Of a DNA stretch of 64,000 bases, positions 35,132-47,855 are shown one piece after another (the first letter of the stretch is position 1; every line of letters starts with the position of its first letter). The stretch covers positions 1 through 64,000 of the forward strand of contig CANNZV010000838.1 in the NCBI GenBank assembly GCA_947561585.1, in the 5' to 3' direction. Source of the DNA: Caprella mutica. Its lineage: Eukaryota; Arthropoda; Malacostraca; Amphipoda; Caprellidae. The translations under genes were made by a program, and so were the position numbers. The notes beneath the pieces were generated by a model. It worked only from the letters and a program-made list of their open reading frames with translations. It ran no database searches and was not told the DNA's origin.

Positions 35132-35787
35132 GTAAGGATTAAAAAGTCAGTCACGGAGCATAAATTGTTTAGCGTTTTTTTCTTTTTCTTTTCGCGTCTC
35201 TTACTAGTTTTTCAAATGTAACCCTTACCGGAAATCGGTTAATTTATTGCCCTAAAACATTCCGCCGCTAGAATGATCTGATCAATTTTACGGTATATTT
35301 ACAATGACAATTTTCGCTTTCTTGTCCATAGAGTTTGACGATGTGTCAATTTGCCGGGTAATTATTACTCGTAATTAGTCTTTGGTGAGAATTAGAAAAT
35401 GACGCTTTTCGTGGTGTCTAATTCACGGGAAAGAACGTAATTACTATACTGCGGAAAAGCGAGGTTAGAGAATTATTACCAACTTTGGCTATTCTAATGA
35501 AGGAAAACGTTATGTGAACTGAGATAAATGGGACCTTACAGCTCAAAAGTTTGATGTATGTGTAGTCAGTATTTTGCTCGAAAGTATAATCATTTTATTC
35601 AACTTCCATGACATTGTTTACTACAGACCAAAAAACTGATAGTAAATAGTAACAGAAGGCCATGAAGATGTAGTAGGTATATGTTACTTTTATGTGTTAT
35701 ATGTTCTTACCATATCAATTTAATAGATTCATCATTATAAAGAATCATTCTTTGTAACATGATTTCAACAGGCAAAATGAGAATCTA
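35132..35787. other. Unique tract with homeodomain-like sites
   Basis: 35150-35500 is repeat-free and includes GGGTAATTATTACTCGTAAT with a further TTAG, as well as ACGTAATTACTAT. Such TAATTA/GTAATTAG sites fit homeodomain binding; regulatory role inferred. Confidence 0.3.
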
Positions 35788-36055
35788 TCTATACTAATAA
35801 TTTCCTTAGTGTGTTCATTTATTTATTTATTTAATTTATTACATGAAGAATGTAACTATGATACACACGGGAATATATTGACTTGATATTTAAATTCCCC
35901 TGTTTTTATTTAATCTTTAAATTTATTTTATCTATAAAATAAATTAGACTGAGCAGAAAATTTAATTTTAAATGAATTCATTAAAATTAACCTAATAATG
36001 AGTTATAAATTTGTACTGATGAAGACCCGTTATTTTTAACGGGAAAGTACACTAG
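35788..36055 (+). mobile_element. Non-autonomous Helitron-type element, copy 2
   Basis: TCTATACTAATAATTTCC start after A; hairpin CCCGTTATTTTTAACGGG; end AAAGTACACTAG before T. The hairpin is perfect and stands eleven bases before the end. Same order of blocks as copy 1, with indels. No Rep/helicase sequence. Confidence 0.8.
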
Positions 36056-36279
36056 TATTAGATATTTCTACAATTCTTTCAATAAATAATTAATCTGTGA
36101 TGAAAATCAAAGATCAGATAATGAAAATGAAGTCGTATTCTTGATACCACAAATCTAGAAGAATGGACTTATATTTCTATCATTTACCAAAAGTTACTCT
36201 GTTTTGATGATTTTAGCAGTCTTCATTATTCTTTGTATTGCAAGAAGTGCAACACTTCAGATTTAATAAAATTAAACCT

Positions 36280-38060
36280 CACTTTCAAGTTACAAAGCAG
36301 AAGATGATTCATCGCAAGAGTCAAGCTTAGACGTAGCCTTGGACAAAATACTCTTTTCAACAGTAGATCTACAAGCCGTGTTCGGAAATTTCATTGAATA
36401 TCTCATCAGGTAAAACCACGTTTTAAATGCCACTCTCAATCGGTTCAACCCATAGGAGAAAAGTTTCAAGAAAAACTTGTTAGACAGAAGGAATGGAAAT
36501 CTTGGTAGATAGAATTTATCGTCGTTAACTCCAAGCATTATTCAATTGAATAGTTCAAGTTATATTTAATTTAGAAGCATAAGTAACCATGACAAAATTT
36601 GGGTCTTCGGGATTAAATTTTAAATTTTGAGGAATCAGAGTTAAAATCAGAAAATTTGGCAGCCAATTTTCGAAAAAATGGATGAGAAGAAAGTGTACAA
36701 GATTTCAATGGAGTTGTCATTCAAAAAGAAAATATTGGTAATGAGCTTTGAAAACTAGACGGATAAACAAAAAAGAACTTTAGGGAATGTTGTATAATCT
36801 CGATGGCATGAAATCTTCGTTTACGCCACAATAAATGGAGTGAGGGCCTAGCTTGATAACAATCATTGGAAATTCATAGCATTCTCAAAAAAGATAGAAT
36901 CAAATTTGACAAAATGGTATACTTGTGTGAACGGTTTCAATGGCTTCATCGGATAGATGTAAGAAAACTATAAAATTCTGAATTTTAGCACTTCAAATTT
37001 GAGAGAGACAACTGATGATATTTCTAATATAACTTTGCTGCCTATTCCCGAAGTACTACGGGCTCTAAAGTACGATGGACAAAGTGTGACTAAGTACAAC
37101 TGTCAAAAGTTAAATCTGAAGAGAATCTAACAATTTAACTTCACTTTATTTGCTGATGAGTACTCTTTAGGTTAAAAGAACACTGTACTTATATTCTCTC
37201 CCACAAAAATATTTGGTCAGGGTAAAATAAAAGCATGGGGCGTGGTGGTGACTAGTGCAAGGAGGATTATGTACTGCCATGATCTCATCTATTCAATAGG
37301 ATGTATCACTTCTAAAGAGAAAGTTTAGCTCAAAAGAGACACGCATGTCAGTCTACTATGGACATACGGATATATTAACATGTAATTAAATGAGGAGACT
37401 GAAACATAAGAAGATTTTTATGGTCGTCCATAGTGCAAGTCAGATATATTCATAGGAGGAGTGCCTTACAGTTACTAAGCAACGTTTCTAAAGAAGCCAA
37501 TGAATTTTATTGGTCGATTTGGTTCAATTTCTCTCAATAGGAAACGTAAAGTTGTCACACCTAAGTCTCAACAGCTTCCTCTTTCCAAGAAAATACCTAG
37601 ATCTATAATGACATAGACGTAATTATGGAATAAGTTATTTCTAACGGAGTTAGTGACATTCCCAATTTACTAAGGTAGACGCATTCTAAAATGTGACTAC
37701 TCAGTTTTAGCAAGAAAATATCCCTAAGACAAGTTTAAAGCATTTTGGTTTGATTCTTCTGGTAAAATCATGAGAGGATCTTCTAGTTTTTCATAACAAG
37801 GAGAAAGTAGCTCCATATTCGTTCAGATAAAGAAGACAGATGAGCTTTACGGTTGTGCTGTTCAGTTTCAAGATCAGGTAATTCTGCCTCTGGTCATAGT
37901 TGTCTACAGGTCCACCAGAAAAGAAGAAATGTAGTTCTAGTCGGTTGTTCATAAGATAACTGAATTTGGCATAATAAAGTGTACTAAAATGTGCTAGATG
38001 CAAATGCGCAATGAGGAAATTGGAAGCTATTGGTCCAGTACCTTTCAGAGCATAGAGGTA
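36280..38060 (+). pseudogene. Repeat-free tract, possibly decayed coding sequence
   Basis: About 1.8 kb lacking any tandem array. One plus-strand frame at 36290-36400 reads protein-like with an acidic/Ser-rich start, then stops appear every 10-40 codons through 37760. I recognise no domain, and stop-broken frames of this kind can be accidental. Confidence 0.2.
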
Positions 38061-38198
38061 GTGATGGGTTCGGTGGTTTTTATGTCCATTTTATTGACCA
38101 CAGTAGTTTTCGCCCTTGTATGTCTTCTATCAAATAAATGGACGAAACCTTTCGTCTTCGGTCCTACGTAGAGATTCTTGTAGTATTGGTGGCCGGAG

Positions 38199-38465
38199 AT
38201 GGAGGAGATTAGAAGGTTAGAAGTGGCTTATGACAAACTGAAGAAAAAGCGAGAAAAGAAGAAATATCAGAATTTTAAAAGACGTAATCGTTTTATCAAT
38301 AGAAAATTTGGTTTTCGTAAAGCACGGAAGCTGCCTCCTAAAAAGAGATTCTGGCATTTTAGGTACAACAAGATGAGAAAAAGAGCAAAGAAGCAGAATA
38401 AAATATGGAAGAGGTTTAATGTAGGGAAGTCACGCAAATCTTTTGAAAAATCATTGTTATTGTGA
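38199..38465 (+). CDS. Unrecognised 88-residue Lys/Arg-rich ORF
   Basis: Starts in GAGATGGAGG context and is extremely basic along its length, with aromatic residues in the middle. No family recognised. The basic composition may simply reflect A-rich DNA; a reverse ORF overlaps it. Confidence 0.18.
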   Translation: MEEIRRLEVAYDKLKKKREKKKYQNFKRRNRFINRKFGFRKARKLPPKKRFWHFRYNKMRKRAKKQNKIWKRFNVGKSRKSFEKSLLL

Positions 38466-38470
38466 TTTGT

Positions 38471-38889
38471 CATATAAGTAGAATTTAATCAAGAATATAA
38501 AGTAGAATATAATTAGAGTAGCATAGTCTATATAAATTATTGGTTCTTCCAATTTAATAACAGAATATAATTGTACAGTTTCTTTAATGTTATGCTAATA
38601 TATAACTACATTAGGGAAATTCATTTGGATAATTAGCAGTTTGTCAAGATTGCGCGACATACATTTTGAATGTAATTTACATTGTATTGATAATATTTTA
38701 ATTAAAAGGGCTTCAATAATTAGATATTTATATTGTTTTAATTAATTTAAATGAATCGTAACAAAAATGAAATTTATAATAATAGTATTGGTATTATTTA
38801 TATGATGTTTCAAAATTATAACTGTCACTATTACCAACTAATATGAATAAATGAAATGTGAAACTGGGAACAGATGGCAAATTAAAGAG
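38471..38889. other. AT-rich spacer
   Basis: No feature recognised. Confidence 0.4.
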
Positions 38890-39242
38890 TCAACAGTAGC
38901 AGTGTGAAGTAAGATAGAACAGACAGTTTACCTGGACAGTATCAGCAGTAGCCGTATGAAGAAAGATAGTCAAGACAGTTTACCTGGACAGTATCAGCAG
39001 CAGCCGTATGAAGTAAGATAGTCAAGACAGTTTACCTGGACATTATCAGCAGTAGCCGTATGAAGTAAGACAGTCAAGACAGTTTACCTGGACAGTATCA
39101 GCAGTAGCCGTATGAAGTAAGATAGTCAAGACAGTTTACCTGGACAGTATCAGCAGCAGCCGTATGAAGTAAGATAGTCAAGACAGTTTACCTGGACAGT
39201 ATCAGCAGTAGCCGTATGAAGTAAGATAGTCAAGACAGTTCT
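38890..39242. repeat. 52-bp minisatellite
   Basis: About 6.5 copies of a unit containing GACAGTTTACCTGGACAGTA and CAGCAGTAGCCGTATGAAGT; only a few base differences, so young. Confidence 0.95.
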
Positions 39243-40360
39243 TTAGGTACCAAGGTGATAATAATCAATCCAATCCATTTACGGGAGACAGAAAAAATGG
39301 CGACTGTTGAAGGCCTGTAATTACCAGCAATTGATATTCTCCATGAAGAGGCAGATATTATAGATGCATTTAGAGGAAAATTCATCTGGTTCTTTTGTGA
39401 GGAGAATTTGTGTCATTGTAGGAACTAGTTATGTACACTCACTGAGAGAAATTGACTAGTTTTAGCTGTAAACACAAATTTTTTATTTTAATTTCTCTGC
39501 TCTTCATCTTTGGACTAAGAATGTTGATGCCATACTTATATTCAACATACAGAATTATGCAAAATAAATAGCAGATAATTTCTTTTATGTGGTTGTTTAG
39601 TATTAAACTATATAAAAACTTACCCAATAAAATAAATTGAGATCAAATAACAATAAAGAAAGCAGAAATGGATTTTGTATAAAGGATTAATAAATTATTG
39701 GCTATTATGGTTTTAAATATCAATATATATCGTTTCGGTTGTGAATGTTACAGTATGCATGTTCCGTTCAATTTAAGCTATACTTACTAAATCTCTAGAA
39801 ACTATTTACACTATTATAAGTTCGATTCATAAAGCAACTGATACGTACCACTTAAAAGCATACATATAATCAATGACTAATTATAGATCCAACGTTCCCA
39901 AACACCTTCAGATAATTAAAGCGAAAACAACTGCCTAGTTGATAACTCTTACCAAAAAGGAGCAGGAGAGAATACGGTAGGTACGAAAAGAGTGAACAGT
40001 GCTTCATCCTTTAGCTTAGAAAGTTCAATGCTAATCCTGCAGCCAAGATAATAAAAAGAGATATCAATGAACCTACAACACAAAACTGGACGTTCACCTA
40101 CTCAAAATGGAGCCAAGGAATGTAAATTCTGGGCCATGATCCCTTATTAAAGGAACTTAAGATTTTCCAAGCAGTCATAACACCACAATTGTAAGTGTAT
40201 GATACAGCTTTTTGCACCGCCAACAATGTCGGCTATAAATTTGCACGGAGGTTGTCAATTTTCGCCTATTATTCATAAAATAATTGCCGTAATTGCGTCA
40301 GTTGGCTGTGTCTTAGAATCTGCGACACTTTGTGTCGTTTGAGTCAAAGAAGTCTACTGC
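39243..40360. other. Spacer with a candidate conserved element
   Basis: 40190-40330 is balanced and includes TTATTCATAAAATAATTGCC and GTAATTGCGTCAG (homeodomain-type sites). The rest shows nothing. Confidence 0.3.
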
Positions 40361-40463
40361 TGACTCTTATCTATGACTCTTATCTATGACTCTTATCTAT
40401 GACTCTTATCTATGACTCTTATCTATGACTCTTATCTATGACTCTTATCTTTGACTCTTATCT
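40361..40463. repeat. 13-bp tandem repeat
   Basis: Eight copies of TGACTCTTATCTA, almost perfect. A TGAGTCA lies just upstream at 40340. Confidence 0.95.
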
Positions 40464-40573
40464 TATGCTGAGTATAAGATTTTGATAAAAAAAAAATTAC
40501 AAATATTATTAATTTTCTTTTGGGAGATTCTACAAAAACCATTCCGTACGTTTCTTCTCTTTGAGTTAGAAGA

Positions 40574-41252
40574 AAATCCGTAGAAACTGTTTATTTAATC
40601 TAATATTCCGTATAAATTGTTTCTTTAATTGAGCAGACAATCCGTAGAATCAGTTTCTATATGCTGAGAATCCATAGAAACTGTTTCTTGAAGCTAATAT
40701 TCCGTAAAAACTGTTTCTAATAGCTAACAATCCGTAGAAACTGTTTCTCCAAGCTGACAATCCGTAGAAACTGTTTCTTTTAGCTGATAATCCGTAGAAA
40801 CTGTTTCTTCAAGCTGACAATCCGTAGAAACTGTTTCTTGAAGCTAATATTCCTTAAAACTGTTTCTAATAGCTGACAATCCGTAGAAACTGTTTCTTTT
40901 AGCTAACAATCCGTAGAAACTGTTTCTTCAAGCTGACAATCCGTAGAAACTGTTTCTTCAAGCTGACAAACCGTAGAAACTGTTTCTCTTAACTGAAAAT
41001 CCGTAAAACTGTTTATTTAAACTAACAATCTGTATAAGCTGTTTCTTTTAGCTAACAATCCGTAGAAACTGTTTCTTTTATCTAACAATCCGTAGAAATT
41101 GTTTCTTCAATCTGACAAACCGTAGAAACTGTTTCTCATAGCTGAAAATCCGTAGAAACTGTTTATTTAAACTAACAATCTGTATAAGCTGTTTCTTTTA
41201 GCTGACAATCCGTAGAAACTGTTTTTTTTAGCTAACAATCCCTAGAAACTGC
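40574..41252. repeat. 29-30-bp minisatellite
   Basis: About 23 diverged copies around AATCCGTAGAAACTGTTTCT and AGCTGAC; older than most arrays here by divergence. Confidence 0.94.
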
Positions 41253-43101
41253 CCCAGTCCATCACAGCTCTATGTTCTGGTGACACCATTTGCTCTTTGC
41301 ATTATTCAAGCAACTTTTGACCGCAATTATAATTTGTCATTAAGTAAAATATCTTCCGAGACTTATTTATTGCGGTCCATGTTCTTGTCACATATATCGG
41401 ACTAGTAAATGACATAGGCATTACTCCATCAATAAAATAAATATACCTACACTATATCTAGGCTATACTTCCTTGCGATTATTAATACTTACTTACCTAT
41501 TATATTTTCACTGGAAATCATTAATAATTATTATGTGGATGTGAATTTTTAACGGTAGGTTATGATTCTTAAAGATTTCACATAATAACGGATGGAAGTG
41601 ATGAAAATTATTTCCCAGTGTATCTTGCAATAATTTAAAAAAGGTATTTCTATAAATTGATCAATAGAAAATAATAAGAGATATCTTACATTGGAATGTA
41701 TTAAACAATAATCAAGTTTGGATATTTGAAGAATTTTAATCGTCGAGAACTGTAAATTTGCTGAAATTTCTATGAACAAATATAATTGTTTCGAAATTGG
41801 ATAATACTATTATTATAGTTTCAAAGATTCTTAAATTTTTTTTTTATTTTTTTTTTCAGAAAAAGATGAAGATCAGATTTGAAAATTTAATATTTTTTAT
41901 TTTTTATATAGACGCCTTCGAGTTTTCGTTTTAGTTATGTTTGATAGCTATATGGATACTAGTTTAGGATCAACGCTGTAGTAAATAATGTTCCAAGAAT
42001 TATTTGAAAAAATTAGATCCCAAGTAATAAAGATGTTCTAACAATAAAAAAAAAATAGATCCTAATACCTATTTTGAATGCCCGAGAAACCTAAAGAATT
42101 AACTTGGCTTTCTTTAATGTATTTTGTGACACTTTCTCCCCCTATTAAATAACTACTGTCCTCTCTGTAATAAATGGGGGCCTGAGGGGGCTCGTACCTC
42201 TCCACCACCATCTGGGCACCCTACCACTAGTACATGAAAGTAGAACCAAGAAAGTAATTTTTGTACTTTGTATTAATGAGGTTACAAATGTGAAACAAAT
42301 GTAATTGAAAAAAAATGTTTTTTTGGTATGAAAATGAAAACAAAAAAAAATATATGCGAAAAAAAAATTACTATTAATTTATAAAGATTATATGTAACAG
42401 TATACGTAGGTACAGTAAAAGAAAAGTGTTCTTGATGATTATTTGATTGTTTACTAATTTCACATTTCTAAAAATAAACTTGTTTGTAAATATATAATGA
42501 TTAATTTTGGTACAAATCCTGTTACAATTAGAAAACTGTTATTTGAGAAATTAAATTCATGCGGAGACTCTTCTTTTTTCTCTGGTAGTACATAGCTATC
42601 AAATATGTAAAACATATAGTCATTAAAAGACAAATAGCTATGATAACTTCCAATTTTTAACTTCATATGAAATAACTTCCGTATGGACATCTGTCAAAAT
42701 AATAACATCTAGTTATTAATAAACTAACAAGAGATATGTAATATATTGGTATAATGCAAATTACAAGAATATTTTCTATCTATCCATCTATAATGCTAGG
42801 TAATTATCATCACAACATGAAATAAACAAAGAGCACTATCACATTTAAGTTATCATCCCGCTGCATACCTTGGTATCAGACTAGTTATACCTCCTCCATT
42901 CAGTTTGATCTGAGCTCAATAAAAGTTTTTAGTCCAATCAAGATTATAGCTGTAAAATAACAATAAAAATGCGAGGTTACAAGATCAGCAAACGGAGTCA
43001 GAGATATTAATAGAGATCGGGCAAATGTCTTCGTAGCAGCGTGGAACGAATCACAATCTTCGTACACACTCAAATCAAGGACTCGTCCCATTATAACTGA
43101 T
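41253..43101. other. AT-rich spacer
   Basis: No gene recognised. Poly(T) and poly(A) tracts near 41835 and 42340; a GGGGGCCTGAGGGGGCT patch near 42176. Confidence 0.35.
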
Positions 43102-43475
43102 TAGAATAATCAAATTAAATGTTAAATGAATTAGCTTGTGAAAATTTATTCAATTTGATGTTATGCTATTGAAAATATTAATTTTTACATAAATATTCAC
43201 TATTTATTGTATTTGATGCTCCCTATTAATTTTATTTTTTTATTTTTATTTTTCTAATATTTTAGGCCTAACTAAAATATTTTTTGTTAGAACAATCAAA
43301 TTAAATGTTAAATGAATTAGCTTTGTGAATATTCATTCGATATGATGTTATGCTATTGGAAATATTTATTTTATCAAAAAATATCCATTATTTATGGTAT
43401 TTGATTCTCTTTATAGATTTTGTGTTTAGATATGTTTTTTACTCAAGATTTTAGGTATAACTGAAATGTTCTATG
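43102..43475. repeat. 186-bp tandem duplication
   Basis: ATCAAATTAAATGTTAAATG begins near 43108 and again near 43294, and the following 130 bases and the GGCCTAACTAAAAT / GGTATAACTGAAAT ends match with about 15% differences. A satellite-like dimer. Confidence 0.8.
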
Positions 43476-43650
43476 TGCGCTCAAAGAGACAGCACGTACT
43501 TTGGGTTCTTTTGGACTAAATCCCACCCTGCAACCTATCTTAATGATAGCTCTCATGCATCTGGCAGGAAAACATATAATTATACTCTCATATTTTTTAG
43601 GCATGTGAGATTTAATAGTTTTTCAATATACCTATCGAATAGATAAGGAT

Positions 43651-43849
43651 TGACTCATTGCTTGAGTCAAGGCTGCAAAACTCAAATACTGGAGTCTTTT
43701 TTTCTTGATTGGCTCTACCTGAGTCAATCTGACTATGAATTAGGAGTCAATATGACTCTTGTCTTTGAGTAAAATATTAGGATGAGTCAAATTAACTCAC
43801 ATTTTGAGTGCCGGTTTTGGGACAAACTTAAAACTCAAATTTTGAGTCA
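43651..43849. promoter_or_regulatory. Cluster of five AP-1-like heptamers
   Basis: TGACTCA at 43651 and TGAGTCA at 43663, 43720, 43783 and 43843 lie within 199 bases with no regular spacing. Random sequence of this length would seldom contain one. Could be a bZIP-bound element or a degraded repeat built on GAGTCA. Confidence 0.35.
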
Positions 43850-45334
43850 ATTTGTGGCTAGTAAAATTTATTAATAAGAGGAGTAACTATTAAAATTTCT
43901 TCCATATAGTTAAATGTAACTAATATAATTTATTAAATATAGTTAAAGGTAACTATTAAAATTTATTAAATAAAGTTAAAGTTAAATTAATATAAAATTT
44001 ATTAAATATAGTTAAAGGTAACTATTGAAATTTATTAATAAGAGGAATAACTATAAAATTAATTTACCACAAGTGTAACTATTAAATCTATTTAATACAT
44101 TCAAGTATTTATTATAAAGTTTAGTAATTATTAATATTATTTAAGTGACTACTAAAATCATATAACAAAAATGTAACTGTTGAAATTATATAACAAAAGA
44201 ATAACCTATGAAAGTATTCAATACGAATGTAAATATTAAAATTATATTAATACAAGGATAACTAAGGAAAATAATTAGTACTGAAAACCTCTTGAATGTA
44301 TATACCTATCGCATGATTCAAGCCATGGTAATAAATTATATCACATATAGTTTAATTATTATAGTTTTTCGTCGGAAATTTCCCAATGAAAATCCTGATG
44401 CAAAAATCTGAAATCACGATTTTGTACCATAAAATGCTATAAAAAATGTAAGTTAATTGACAACAATACCTAAACTATTTATCGGTAATAAATTGGAATA
44501 GAAAAACCGATTCATTCATCTTACTGGAATTCAATAATACATTAAAATAAAGGACTAGGACTAAATGAAATTGTTTCAGCAAATATTTAATATCATATAT
44601 TCTTTTCAACTATAAACGATAGTTGAATAAATTTATTTATATCACACACAATTATTTAACATGCGACAATTAACAAGTGTTTCGGTAGGTACTGAACACA
44701 TGCTTCACATGGAGGGTGAACTGAGCTATTTAAATTCTGAATTATCTGATTAGAATACTGAAACCTGTTGGGTGGCTCTTATTTACAAATGAATAAACTT
44801 TTACCATGTGGCTAGAGAAATAAATAGTGGGACTTAAATTATATCTTTTCTATTATATATATTGAAGCTGGTTACATAGAATACATGCAGTTAACATTTA
44901 TTGAGATTTAGTTTAATATTGAAGGGTGACTATTAAAAACTAGTTTGCTTCTAAATTTGTAATTTCAAATCATTTTAAGCATAAGGTGATGATAAGGTAA
45001 TTCAATTATAAATTATATCCTTACAATATTATTATTGTAAAGCCTATTGGCCATTGGTAATCTTGTTTTGCTTTGTGTTATACTAATAGCCAATAATAGT
45101 CACAAGAATAATAATGAACTACCTAGATTGAGTAAATTTTCTATATTGTTATTATAGCTAGGTAAATAGTATAGTTCAGCACCTTCTAAATAGGGACAAA
45201 GTATTCAAAACCCTCGGTAGGTCTAAATAATACAAATTATTAGTCTATGTTCGATAGGGACATATATCTATTGTGTATTAAGTAAATACATAAGTCAACG
45301 ATAAATAAATAGTTCTACCTTAGTTTTTTTCGAA
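43850..45334. other. AT-rich spacer
   Basis: 43860-44270 contains loose repeats of GTAACTATTAAAATTTATTA. The rest shows nothing. Confidence 0.4.
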
Positions 45335-45478
45335 ATGTCTTACCCACACGTTGTCTCTAATCCAAACATCATTTCTCTCAAAATATCTTACCCACACGTT
45401 GTCTCTAATCCAAACATCATTTCTCTCAAAATATCTTACCCACACGTTGTCTCTAATCCAAACATCATTTCTCTCAGT
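45335..45478. repeat. 47-bp tandem repeat
   Basis: Three almost identical copies containing CTTACCCACACGTTGTCTCT. Confidence 0.93.
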
Positions 45479-46259
45479 ATTTGTCACCAGTGTACGTTAA
45501 TCCACACGGTACGTAGTCTTTCTGTGTCCATGTTGTGCGTGATCAGTAAACACACAAACGAACTTTAGGGGAGACTCATGTATACAATGTCGTCAAACAC
45601 CGGATTTGTGCAATTTCAGTCCTAATTACCACGACTGGTAATTAGTTACATAGGGAATGACAATAAATAAAAGTATTGTCAGTATATTTGAGCATTACTG
45701 AAATTTATAATGGCTGCATCAATGATTTACTCCCTAATTACTTAATTAAAATTCTAATTGAAGTATAACTGTTTATGAACTGGAGCGAAGGACCGAAACA
45801 CCTACAACTGTTCGTAATTTTCGTGTATTTTAGAGTTTTCTTTGCGTGATATTGCAGATTAGATTCGAGAACTGTCTTTTGTCCAAAATGATCTTATTTT
45901 AGTTACATATCATTAAGTAGGAATATATATATTATTGATTTTGTTTTAAAGTATTTTTTCGCAGATTATTTTATTCTAATAGTAAAGCTAAAATACCATC
46001 TAATATCAAATCTTCACACTGCTTAACTATGAACTTAGTATATTTCTCAAACAAATGATAGTTTGAGATAGTGCAAATTCTGTCACGGTTCTGCAATTTA
46101 GATACATAGGTTAGATACATATATGAACAAATTCATATCCAATGTTTAACTAAGGGAGTTACGTGTGTGCAATCTGTCTGTATCAAAAAGATGTGAAACA
46201 TAATAGCCTATCGGCCGTCTGATCGTAAAACCTAACATCTCATTTACGATCGTAATGAA
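45479..46259. other. Spacer, unique sequence
   Basis: No feature recognised. Confidence 0.35.
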
Positions 46260-46900
46260 TGGGAGCGAAACAGAGAAGGGCGGGGCTTAGATTTCAATCA
46301 TGAAGTTAAATGCGTCAACCACATGAAGCTAAAGAGAATGTCCACAGAAACTAGATATGGCGATCATGCTGATAGAGATGAATTAATTCGAAGGCTTGGA
46401 GGCATAAGCCGTCAGTCAATGTAAAGTTAAAGCAGATATTATTCCCCATTTCATAAAATGATGGTAATTGGAAATCCTAAAGCTCACATGGAATATAAAA
46501 CATCCTACAGTGAACTGTTCACAGTGTCAGGGGAGTGTCCCTTTCTTGTGGGTGGAGCGCTAGCTTCACTACCTATCAATATCCAGCTTGAGGGGCGTGA
46601 CGGATAAATCTCTATCAGATCTGGGCGGGACTCCAGTTCGACTGGGCGGGCTTTGGAGCAGGGAGATGGTTCAGGGATTAGAATTTAAGGTGGGAACTCA
46701 TTAAACGATTGTGTGAAACGCCTGCCTGGGCGGACCGTTTGGAGCTCTTGAAAGATGAATTTCTACCTGGTTTTGTATGTCGTCGACGGTGGTGGAGTGC
46801 GTAAATCTGGTTATAAGGTGGCTGTGATTGTTCCTAATAGACTATATAAGTGCGACTGGAGGGATATCAGATTAATGAATATACCTACCTGAGGCAGACA
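46260..46900 (+). promoter_or_regulatory. GC-box-rich tract with TATA box, candidate distal promoter of the TLX/C15 gene
   Basis: In AT-rich surroundings this tract holds GGGCGGGG at about 46279, GGGCGGG at 46623 and 46644, GGGCGG at 46728, and TATATAAG at 46843-46850, with TCAGATTAATG about 25 bases downstream. GC boxes are bound by Sp/KLF proteins. It lies 3.3 kb before the C15 start codon on the same strand; a donor-like AAG|GTGGGA at about 47043 and the acceptor at 49962 could join a leader exon to coding exon 1. Linkage to the gene is inferred. Confidence 0.4.
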
Positions 46901-47692
46901 GTTTGCTTCCTATTTATAATGCAGTGGAATAGTGAGAGTAAAACTAAATTCTAACAGTCGACACTTTGTCACCTCATTAAATATTGGGTGTTCGCTTTAA
47001 ATATTCAAGGCGCGGATTAAACTTGTTGATTACCTACTGAAGGTGGGAGATGAAATTAATGCTTCGGCGTTTAGTCCCTTGATTTGAATATTCATAATGG
47101 AAATGCTATTCATATATATTAATTCCCTTGCTATATTCAAATTTTATCAATATCTGTCAATAATTAGTTTATCCATTTTGTTAATTTAATCTAGATGATA
47201 TATTCTGATTAAAGCATTGTCACACACAATAAGTTGGATACATTTATTAAACATTTCCAAAAATCAATATATGCTCCACATGTCAAATTCTCTAATAACT
47301 TTATTGTACTTTCAGATGTCAGAAATCTAATTCTTACTATGTATCCTATATAAGTATCACTTCAATTAAATTACTAATGGTTAACTTCTTTCTTAATATC
47401 ATCCGTGTGTGACAATAAGCTAGATAAGTCTTAAAAATTAATGTATCAATCATACTTTTATAGATATTAACTTTATCTACCAATATTTTTCAATTGAAAA
47501 TAGCTTCTGTTACTCATTAAAGAGTACAAAGTCTCCCAGATTCACTATATTGTTTTCACCAAATTGATTTCGACAACTTGAAGAGAATAATTGCTTAATT
47601 TAAACCTCTCATTTTATGGTCATTTTGAATTCTAAACACATAATCAATTAATATTATCATTTGTTTAATTAATATAATCATCAACTGCAGAG
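46901..47692. other. Spacer upstream of the C15 gene
   Basis: AT-rich, no repeat; possible leader exon and intron if the distal promoter is real. Confidence 0.3.
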
Positions 47693-47855
47693 TAGGGAAA
47701 GTTGCGAATTATCGGTATGTACTACATTTTCGGTCATATAAGAAAAAACGATATTAAAAGAATTAGACAGTAATGTGTAATAATAATAATTTTTTTATTG
47801 TTTTTTCTTATATGACCGAAGATGTAGTACCGACCGATAATTCGTAACTTACCTT
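47693..47855. mobile_element. Palindromic MITE, family B copy
   Basis: TAGGGAAAGTTGCGAATTAT left, GATAATTCGTAACTTACC right; TTTTCGGTCATATAAG arms. Confidence 0.86.

Noticed and set aside
36290..36538. 82-codon reverse ORF
   Set aside because: No motif; the plus strand reads at least as protein-like over the same stretch, so neither is convincing.
38890..39242. CRISPR-like array
   Set aside because: The whole 52-bp unit repeats with no unique spacers, and the window is eukaryotic.
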